Shown here: positions 56,765 to 64,000 of the stretch, piece by piece
How the letters are laid out: each line of letters starts with the position of its first letter
How positions within the stretch are numbered: the first letter of the stretch is position 1
DNA from: Quercus robur
Taxonomy: Eukaryota > Streptophyta > Magnoliopsida > Fagales > Fagaceae
NCBI RefSeq assembly: GCF_932294415.1
Contig: NC_065539.1
Coordinates: 33,854,001-33,918,000 of the forward strand
Reading direction: 5' to 3'
DNA: 64,000 nt
Position numbers and translations under genes: made by a program
Notes under the pieces: model-generated
Database searches by the model: none
Told to the model about the DNA's origin: nothing
The model's input: only the letters and a program-made list of their open reading frames with translations

Positions 56765-57635
56765 TCTTAAAGGCACAAGAGTTGCCTGCTTAGCTACAAT
56801 ATTGACATAGTTAACTATTAACAGTGGAACTAAGATCACTTTGCAGAGAAAACCACTCCAAACAAGGGAATCTAAATCAGCAAGTCTCGTAGGGTCTTGC
56901 CAACTAGAAGCACTCCTGTTGTTAAAGGTTGTAATAAGTCCTCCACAATCACTTAGAAACAAAACTCTCTGGAAGTTGTGAGCAGTAACTATAAGGCTGG
57001 TTTCCACCATAGCACCCAGTAGTAGTCTTAGATATACTACTATTAACACCAAAAAAGACCCTAGCTCCTAGTGGGTTGATTGCTTCATATGTATATGCTC
57101 TTCTCCTCTGCTTCCTACTCCTACTGCTAGATATCTTGATGATTAGTTGCCAAGGTCCTGCTGCAAATTGGGGTTCAACAGCTGGTCTTGTTAGGGTCCC
57201 AGATTGGCAGGGTTGTTCACTGAAGGACTCCTTGTACCTCCAAAATAAAGATTGAGCCATTAGAATAACCTGCAACAGATTAGGGGTGATCCCATCATGT
57301 ACAACTCTATTTCAATGAGTCCACATGGTCTAGAGAAAGGTGAACAGAGCTTACAAATAGTCCATAGAATCTGGGATCTTTAGATCATGTTTAATGAGTA
57401 AAATATTTAACCACTACTGAACAGAGATATTTGCATAGTTAGATGTATGAATGGCAAGTGTGGACCCATGCCAATAGGCTTTAGCAAAGGGGCACTTCAA
57501 GAAAAGGTGTGTAGATGTTTCATCCTCTTCATGGCAGAGAGGGCATGTATTGTCTAAGGAAAGACCTCTCTGCTTAACATTACTCTTCTCAATAGACCAA
57601 TCACCCCTTTGGAAATTGAGGACACTGTGTTTCAA
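56765..57635 (-). pseudogene. LINE 3' part: zinc-binding RT-associated domain and RNase H
   Basis: Residues SVLNFQRGDWSIEKSNVKQR, then CPLCHEEDETSTHLFLKCPF and AKAYW (57635-57414) match the zf-RVT domain with its C-x2-C...H...C ligands. Further left the frames contain FLSDCGGLI and AKQATL (about 56950-56770), typical of the LINE RNase H domain. Several frameshifts and stops separate the pieces. Confidence 0.7.
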
Positions 57636-58490
57636 TTGGGCTCCCCCAAAGCCCTTGAACCAGAAGGCCTACCTGCTTTCTTCTATCAACAATTTTGGGG
57701 CATTGTTAAAGCTGATGTCATAAACACTGTTCTAGCTTTTTTCCATTTTTGTTCACTTTTCACTCCCCTCAACCATACCTTTATTACACTCATCCCCAAA
57801 GTTCCCTTTCTTGAGGAAGTAACTCACTTCAGACCTATTAACCTTTGTAATGTAATTTACAAAATTATCTCTAAGATTCTAGTTAATAGGGTGAAACCTC
57901 TAATGGATTCCCTCATCACTCCTTTTCAGAATGCCTTTATCAAGGGCAGGAACATTTCTAATTATATACTTATAGCTCATGAGGTTCTTGATGTTTTAAG
58001 GAAGAGGAAAGGAAGGCCAATTTTGGGATGCTCAAGATTGACATGAGTAAAGCCTATGATAGGGTTAATTGGACTTTTCTTAGGGCAGTGTTGACAGCTA
58101 TGAAGTTTGGGGAGAATTGGATCAAGTGGATTATGAAATGGGTTACCTCTGTTAGCTATACCCTTCTGGTGAATGGAAATTTAACATCCTCCTTTAAACC
58201 TTCCCAAAGGTTAAGGTAGGGAGACCCTTTATCCCCTATCTCTTTTTGTTTTGTGCACACCTTCTATCCTTATCCTTACTTCAAGTTGAACACCTAAACC
58301 TTTGGGATAGGCAGAAATGGTCCTTCCTTCACACACCTTCTGTTTGCTGATGACTCTCTTCTTTTCTTCACACCTCTTGGAAAACTGATCTTATAAAGAA
58401 CCTCTATTCCCCTACACAAGCAAAGGACATTCTCCATACACCCCTTCCCAAAACCAATTCAGTCCAAGACAAAATCCTTTGGAAACACTC
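57606..58490 (+). pseudogene. LINE reverse transcriptase fragment, inverted relative to the rest
   Basis: The plus strand encodes SPKALEPEGLPAFFYQQFW, then HTFITLIPKV, FRPINLCNVIYKIISKILVN, FIKGRNISNYILIAHEVLD and DMSKAYDRVNW. These are the ordered RT motifs of plant LINEs. A frameshift lies near 58020 and a TAG at about 58217 inside the LR-GDPLSP motif. LLFADDSLLFF (about 58337) is the catalytic A-D-D motif, but the sequence on both sides of it has been deleted. DLIKNLYSPTQAKDILHTPL and ILWKHS end the segment. Confidence 0.78.
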
Positions 58491-58499
58491 CGTCACTGT

Positions 58500-59242
58500 A
58501 GAGGGTTTACCCAAACCTCTACAGTTCCAACTCAGGATTCTCATGGCTGCTGGGGAAGCTGTTCAGGGTCAGCTTCCTAGAACCCGTTTGGATTACAAGG
58601 AGTATCCTCAGTAGGTAGTACATCACAGCTAGTATTAAAAGAGCTAAACTGTTCAAGAGTTGCATAATTGTTACCTTCATTAGCAAAGAAACCACAGAGC
58701 AGCCTCTGCTTGATATTTCTATCCAGCCTGCCCAAATCTGCTTGAAATCTTTTCTTTGAAGTTGTAGGAGTCCCATCCAACCATTCCTCGCAATGAAGAT
58801 TAGGTGAAGGCCCCGGTTCTGAAGCAATGGAGGTAGGTGATGGTGGGCTTGGGCCTAAGTTACCAGAGTCCGAGGCTGAGTAGTTGTCAAGCCCAGTGTC
58901 TAAACTTACAGTATGACTATGAGCCAAATCCACCTGTGTATCAGGGTCTATTAGGAATTGAGTCCAGGAATGCTCACGGCCCATCACTTGAGATCTTCTA
59001 ACATGTGGCCCATCACTAGGCCCACCCATTTCCAATCTAAACCTGTTCTTATCAACCCTATGCACCAAGGAACTTATAAAGGGGTCAGGGTCTTCAGGAA
59101 TCTGACCTCTGTCCCATGCATCCCTACGAACCCACTCTGATCTCTCTTCATTAAGCCTGTCCAGGTTGAACAATAACACAGTCTCATCACTGTCTATTGC
59201 AGAACTACTTCTAGAAGTCCTTTGCAGCACACCATTAGTCAT
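58500..59242 (-). pseudogene. LINE 5' part: linker and endonuclease start
   Basis: A 221-codon minus-strand frame (59242-58577) rich in Ser, Pro and Asp ends shortly before ATG with MRILSWNCRGLGKPSTV, the highly conserved first residues of the apurinic-type endonuclease of plant L1 elements. The rest of the endonuclease is missing at the inversion breakpoint. Confidence 0.7.
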
Positions 59243-59759
59243 GAAAGGACCATTCTCTACAACCCTGGTCCACTAAAGAGACGAATCTGAAGGTAAAGCC
59301 CAGGGAGGTTGCTGTGAAAATGTGGTAGTATTTTCATTCTTTAAAATGAGGAATAATTATTCCTCTTTAAAAGGGCTATAATAGTTATTCCTTAGTATGT
59401 GTATTAATTTTTAAAATTAATATATTTCCAAATAAACAAACTTTCCATAAATAAAAAAAATCATAAAAAATAAAAAATTTCTCTTTCAAATTTTTTTTAA
59501 AAAAAAAAAATTATTTTTTTAAGAAATTTAATTATATGAGTAAGATATTTCCTAAAATACATTTTAAGTTTTATACTTAGACAATTTGATTTAAAATGAT
59601 TTTATTCCATTGTCTTCAGGTTCTATTTTTGTGTTATCACCAAACAAATGATTAGTAATAAGTATTACATCACAACAACTTGTATTTTTTGTAATTCATA
59701 TTCCTATTCCTGTGTAATCATCATTATAGTCTACCAAATGTGCCATTAGGCCTAAACTT

Positions 59760-60369
59760 TGCTAGACTTTGTGTTGATTTATTTGGAGCTTTGGAATTTT
59801 ATGCATATTTGGAGAGACATGATTTGTAGTTTGTATTGTTTGTTAATGCACCATTGAGGTTTGACTTATATTGTGGAGATTTTTTAGCAAGTTAATATTT
59901 TATCATGAGAGATGGTTTGTCCACAACATTTTAACAACAAATCATAGGTGGTTAGTTGTTACAGCTTCAAATTTGAACCTAACACTAAGATTACTTTTTT
60001 GCCTTAACAATAACAACCAGTAACAATCTGCCACTTAGGATTTGTTGTAAAAAAATTGTGAAAATGTTGTAAACATATCATTTTTCTTTTATCATATAGA
60101 TATATTATTTACTTGATGGAAGGAAAAAAAAAAATCCCCTACAATTTATCTTGAAGGTTTATATCTACATGCTTTAGACCCTTTTTAGTTCGGGGTGTGA
60201 CAACAAAGGCTCTAAAAATCTGTATCACGATCAACAACAACAAAAAATAATAAATAAATAATTGTATAGTGGGCAAGATAATTAAAGCGAAAGGCATGGT
60301 GAGAGGCTAACTGCTAACCCCTTTCATTGCGTCAAAAAAAATTTCATTAAAAGAAAGGAGATGGTCATA

Positions 60370-60432
<63 letters not shown>

Positions 60433-60560
60433 AGGAATGTTTTGCTTCATCGAGAGCATTCCCACTTCCCAGCCCTTCTCATTCTCCATTGTTAGTTGAA
60501 ACTAACATCATGCAGATTACATTTGCAATTTTGCTAACAACTGCCTCTACTTTATTTTGA
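59760..60560. other. Intergenic DNA
   Basis: No gene seen. TA then GA microsatellite at 60371-60428. Confidence 0.5.
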
Positions 60561-60567
60561 AAATCTA

Positions 60568-62164
60568 GGCCTAAATGTACTTTTAGTTCTTACATTTTGC
60601 ATCTTTTTTATTTTGGTTCATATATTTTCATTTCGCTACTTTTAGTCCCTAAATCAATTAACGCGTTTCATTTTGGTCCTTACCGTTACTCACTTAACAA
60701 AAATTGCTAATGTGGCAAACAGAGTCCACTGTTGGCACATTAAATGTTGACGTAGTCAATAAAATAATATTAAAAAATTATTTAGTATTTAAAATATGCA
60801 ACTTCAGCATTTTAATTTAAAATTTTAAAAACAAATAAATTTTAATTTTGCAATTCTAAATTAAATTTAAAAAAAAAAACAAAAGAACCTTTTTTTCTTT
60901 TTAGTTTTAAAGATTAAGAAAAAAACTTGCAGTAACTATCTCAATTTTTCTTAAATTTTATTGTCAACCAAACACAACATCATCAATAAACACAAAACTC
61001 AAACTCATTTTCATTTTCCTATCTCTCTCTTGGGTCAAACACTCAAACTCCGCTCTCTCCCTCTTTGCTTTCTCTCATTTCTTTTTCTCTTTAAGTTCAG
61101 GTTGTAGTTTTTGGGATATGGCTTTGATCAGGGTTTAGAGAAAGAGAGGCTAAGATGTGGTGGTTTGGATTTGGGTAGAGAGAGAGGGGCTGAGGTCGGC
61201 GGTGGTTTGGATTTGGGTTTAAAGAGAGAGGGGCTAAGATCGACGGTGATTTGAAGCAGATCGGCGATGAACCTAGCCCTTTCGCTCTTCCCAACGATGT
61301 CTTCGGACCTTGTGATGGCGGTGGCAGATCAGACCTTGTGGTGGAAGATCGACCATGGCGAGCAACCCCTCATTCTGTGCTTGCGGTTCTGTTGTTGTTG
61401 GATTTGTAGCAAATTTTGGGAATATTTTGTTGAGGTTTTGGGTTTGATTTTTTGGGTTATTCGATGAGTTTACAGAGATATTTTTGGAGATTCGTCTAGG
61501 AATTTTTTTTTTTTTTTCAATGGGTTTTTTTTGTGGCTTTTCTATAGATTTTTCATGAGTATTTTTGGCTGGAAATTTAAGTGTTTTTCTATAGAGAGGT
61601 AGAGACGTGAGAGGGGAAATCTTAAGGACTGAGATTTTTTTTTTTTCCTTTTTTCAGTGGAGTTATTAGGGATGTTTTTGTTGGTTTTGGTGGTGTTTGG
61701 TTGGATGTTTTGCTAGTAATTTGTGTTTGGTTCTAAGTATAAGAAAATGCAGGAAAAGTTTATGTTAGTATCATGTTCTTGTCGGTAATTTTTTTTTTTT
61801 TTTCTTTTTTGTGGGTTTGTGTTATTGTGATTGAATTTTTTGGGTTTGTGTTCTTTCTTGTTCATGTTTAAGATGAAACTAGATCTGAATTCATGTGTAT
61901 TTTGGGTTCTAAATTTTTTTTTTCATTTTTCATTTTGTTAAAATTGATAAATTAATTTTAAAAATCAAAGGTTGATGTGGATGCTAATGTAATGTGCCAA
62001 CAGTGGACTCCGTTTGCCACATCAGCAATTTCTGTTAAGTGAGTAATGGTAAGAACCAAAATGGAACGCGTTAATTGATTTAGGGACTAAAAGTGATAAA
62101 ATGAAAATGTAGGGACCAAAATGGAAAAGATGCAAAATATAGGGACCAAAAGTGCATTTACGCC
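60568..62164. mobile_element. Long-TIR (Mutator-like) non-autonomous element
   Basis: Inverted repeats of about 190 bp: the left arm 60568-60757 begins GGCCTAAATGTACTTTTAGT, and the right arm (about 61975-62164) reads GGCGTAAATGCACTTTTGGT on the minus strand. They match closely through tagtccctaaatcaattaac and gagtccactgttggcacatt. Long TIRs of this size suggest a MULE. The flanks TTGAAAATCTA and TTGAACCTA are only an imperfect possible duplication. The interior (about 61020-61460) has a repeated gagagaggggctaag/gatttgggt block and a 66-codon plus-strand frame (61267-61467) of unclear meaning; it may be captured host sequence. Confidence 0.75.
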
Positions 62165-62236
62165 TTGAACCTATGCAAAAAGGTAGAAAGGCTTTTTGAA
62201 GTTTGTTTCATATGCTAGCCTTTGAGCTCAAAATTG

Positions 62237-63110
62237 GGAGATTCTAGCCTTTTGCCCTTAATTTTTAAAAAATTTAGCAATATACCCCTATTTCGAAACT
62301 ATAAAGGGATATGCCCCTGTTTCAATACTCGATTACCTTAAAATCGAGTTTCATTGAAATACTCGATTCGTAGAAAATCGAGTTATGCCGAATAAAACTA
62401 CAAAAAAAAAAAAAAAGCAAGGAACTCGATTTTAGGGAAGTCGAGTTCCAAAACGCCGCTATAGGGCTTTAAAACGTCACTATAGGGCTTAAAAACGCCA
62501 CTATAGGGCCCCTTGAACTTGGTATGGGGATTTATAAAAAAATTTTGCAGGAAAACGCCGCTATAGGGCTTTAAAATGTCACTATAGGGCTTAAAAACGT
62601 CATTATAGGGCCTAAAAAGCCAATAGGGCACCCAGAACAGAAAGATTACACTTATAAAAAAATTTTGCAGGAAAACGCCGCTATAGGGCCTTAAAACGTC
62701 ACTATAGGGCTTAAAAACGCCACTATAGGGCATCCTGAATATGGGCCAATCACACTTATAAAAAAATTTGTAGGAAAACGCCGCTATAGGGATTAAAAAC
62801 GTCACTATATGGCTTCAAAACGCCACTATAGGGCTCCCTGAATTTAGGGCAATCACACTTATAAAATTTTTTTTTGCATAGAAATCGATTTCCTGAAACT
62901 CGAGTTCCATGAAAATTTTTTTTTATTTTTTTTATATTTTTTTTAAGTTTGATCGGGCATAACTCGATTTTCTACAAATCGAGTATTTAATTGAACTCGA
63001 TTTTAGGATAATCGAGTATCGAAACAGGGGCATGCTCCTATATAGTTTGCAAACAGGGGCATATTGCTAATTTTTTTAAAAAAATTAGGGGTAAAATGCC
63101 AGAATCCTCT
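62237..63110. mobile_element. Mutator-like MITE with perfect 9-bp TSD and internal tandem repeats
   Basis: The element is 874 bp and flanked by TCAAAATTG at 62228-62236 and 63111-63119, the 9-bp duplication typical of Mutator-like transposons. Inverted arms of about 160 bp (62237-62400 and 62945-63110) share agcaatat-ccc, tactcgattacc/atactcgattatcc and aaaatcgagtta motifs. Between the arms is a four-copy tandem array built on cgccgctataggg, cgtcactataggg and cgccactataggg. No transposase. Confidence 0.85.
62450..62845. repeat. Nested tandem repeat (about 22-bp motif in 102-120 bp units)
   Basis: Units start at the gccgctataggg motif at about 62454, 62556, 62676 and 62779. Each contains three variants of an approximately 20-bp motif ending ctatagggc, followed by a spacer with ttataaaaaaattttgcagg. 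The repeat stays open on the minus strand and gives a PYSGVFKPYSDV-type repeat peptide, which I regard as a by-product. Confidence 0.85.
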
Positions 63111-63119
63111 TCAAAATTG

Positions 63120-63334
63120 TGGTTACAAAGGAGAAACATGAAAGTGCCAATTCAGAACAGCGAAAAAGTTAAGCGCCATCAGTATCTCTCTGCAAGATAA
63201 TTTATTACTTCTCCTTTATTTCATAATACAATTATATGTCCAGGAAATCCTTATTTTACCATGGCTTTGATTTCAACTGAATGTTAAAATGTCTAGTGTG
63301 CAAATCATGCAAACATAGCACATGCATAGGTGGT
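63120..63334 (-). other. Probable 3' untranslated region of the gene at the right edge
   Basis: Non-coding, A/T-rich sequence following the stop codon at 63335-63337 on the minus strand. No clear polyadenylation signal can be singled out. Confidence 0.4.
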
Positions 63335-63487
63335 TCACAATTTAGCATACTTCCCGATCCTTGCAGCGTCATCTATTAAGTGCTCCGGCATTGGCATGTT
63401 AGAAAGAACAGTAACCCTAGATGATGCTACCAAGGATATTCTTTGTGAGTTTGAAGGATCAATCCTCCAGAGTTGCACCTCCCACAC
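63335..63487 (-). CDS. C-terminal exon of an unidentified gene that continues to the right
   Basis: On the minus strand an acceptor, TTTTGAGCAG, at 63488-63497 precedes a phase-0 exon of 50 codons and TGA. The peptide runs VWEVQLWRIDPSNSQRISLV, then ASSRVTVLSNMPMPEHLIDD and AARIGKYAKL. Composition is that of an ordinary soluble protein, quite unlike surrounding noise frames. I do not recognise the family and leave it unnamed. The preceding intron fills the rest of the window (over 510 bp), so the other exons lie beyond 64000. Confidence 0.6.
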   Translation of the reverse strand: MWEVQLWRIDPSNSQRISLVASSRVTVLSNMPMPEHLIDDAARIGKYAKL

Positions 63488-63488
63488 C

Positions 63489-64000
63489 TGCTCAAAATTG
63501 ACATCATTTGAACTATAAGTCTTATTAGCATGAACATATATACTCCAAGAATTTAATTAATATCATTAATAGTAAAAAGTGTAAAGGGGGAGAAGAAAAA
63601 CTGAAGATATTGCATGGTTTTTCCAGAAAAGCTTGTAGTAGTTTGGTTTTATGTCATAGGAAACCCAGTTTTTCAATATGAGCTGGCTAATGGATATATG
63701 GAATTGCTATTAATAAAATAAAATCAATAGCAGGAAAGGAGGGGGAATGCATTTGGATAAATGAAAATTATGGTAACTATTGTCTTAGAAGCATCTTGCA
63801 GTAAAGAAGATTCTAATTGGAATGAGCTGATTTCGATATTGGAAATTAACCATAATTCATAATTAAAAATAAAAAGAGCAAAATTTAGGTAAAATATCTA
63901 AAATGTTGTGTTTTAGATTTCTCAATTAAATTTAACCATGTAGTTGTATTTACAAATAAATCAGATGATTGAAATAATTATCCTAACCCTGTTTTGCATT
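63489..64000 (-). other. Probable intron of the gene at the right edge
   Basis: A/T-rich, without open frames or element borders. It ends at the AG acceptor of the exon at 63335-63487. No donor lies within the window. Confidence 0.45.

Larger units (their letters stand above)
56683..59370 (-). mobile_element. Rearranged plant LINE (L1-type) with an inverted middle
   Basis: A poly-T at 56683-56696 is the poly-A tail of a minus-strand insertion. From the right on the minus strand one finds the pre-endonuclease linker (59242-58577), then the endonuclease start MRILSWNCRGLGKPS (about 58553-58505). The next segment, 57605-58490, codes RT on the plus strand. From 57605 leftward the minus strand resumes with the zinc-binding RT-associated domain and RNase H. 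Flipping the middle restores the usual LINE order, so this is one element with an internal inversion plus loss of most of the endonuclease. Possible TSD: ATAGTTATTCCTTA at about 56661 and 59372. Confidence 0.75.
56568..59750. mobile_element. TIR element (MITE) carrying a nested LINE
   Basis: The left end, at about 56568, contains TTTGGTAGACTATAAT; the right end, at about 59730-59750, contains its exact reverse complement, ATTATAGTCTACCAAA. Without the LINE (about 56683-59370) the host element would be roughly 0.5 kb of A/T-rich DNA with repeated agttattcc motifs. The target duplication is not clear, so the superfamily is open. Confidence 0.55.

Noticed and set aside
62398-62805. 135-codon frame with PYSGVFKPYSDV repeats
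   Set aside because: Translation of the nested tandem repeat within a Mutator-like MITE; no start context and no family.

Overview
The window is nuclear DNA from a flowering plant, very probably a woody eudicot. Evidence: AT-rich intergenic DNA full of microsatellites, genes with canonical GT-AG introns, plant-type Ty3/gypsy (Tat-lineage) LTR retrotransposons, a plant LINE, several small TIR transposons (hAT, Harbinger-like, Mutator-like), and two recognisable plant genes. I cannot name the species. Repeats dominate and host genes are sparse.

Layout. 1-96 is a possible last exon of an unrecognised gene. 985-1587 is a solo LTR with a 5-bp target duplication. 1588-7150 is AT-rich intergenic DNA with tandem repeats and one clear plus one decayed foldback element. 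7151-17834 is a complete but broken Tat-lineage retrotransposon (element 1) read on the minus strand, with TSD GTCAC. 17857-18356 is a Harbinger-like MITE. 18357-29761 is intergenic and holds a SINE piece, a foldback, an hAT element with a perfect 8-bp TSD, a second hAT-like element and a Harbinger-like MITE. 29762-30960 is the 3' LTR and the antisense-promoter part of a third Tat element. About 32350-35100 is a SURF6/RRP14-like ribosome-biogenesis gene (plus strand, coding part in one exon, intron in the 5' leader). 37577-38330 is a SINE-like sequence split by an hAT MITE. 39300-39690 is a LINE RNase H relic. 40371-50161 is a second, younger Tat element (element 2, minus strand, TSD ATTCT) that landed inside one copy of a small tandem duplication. 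50658-51542 is a three-exon AWPM-19/PM19-like membrane-protein gene on the minus strand. 54431-55541 is a 1.1-kb Harbinger-like element. About 56570-59750 is a TIR element interrupted by a LINE whose middle is inverted. 60568-62164 and 62228-63119 are two long-TIR, Mutator-like elements. 63335-63487 is the last exon of an unidentified minus-strand gene whose other exons lie to the right.

The central theme is the pair of Tat elements. Each carries gag, protease, reverse transcriptase, a degenerate RNase H, a second (archaeal-like) RNase H and integrase on one strand. Between integrase and the 3' LTR each also carries a spliced gene on the opposite strand, and between pol and that gene a tandem array (70-bp units in element 1, about 105-bp units in element 2). 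By eye the LTR pairs differ at about 14 of 597 sites in element 1 and 5 of 458 in element 2, so element 2 is younger. Element 1 gag-pol is broken by many in-frame stops. Element 2 has an intact 1287-codon pol frame but a broken gag and a broken antisense gene.

The host genes look functionally independent. The SURF6-like promoter has site II and telo-box-like motifs, as is usual for ribosome-biogenesis genes. The AWPM-19-like promoter has a TATA box and an ABRE-core element, which suits an ABA-responsive family.
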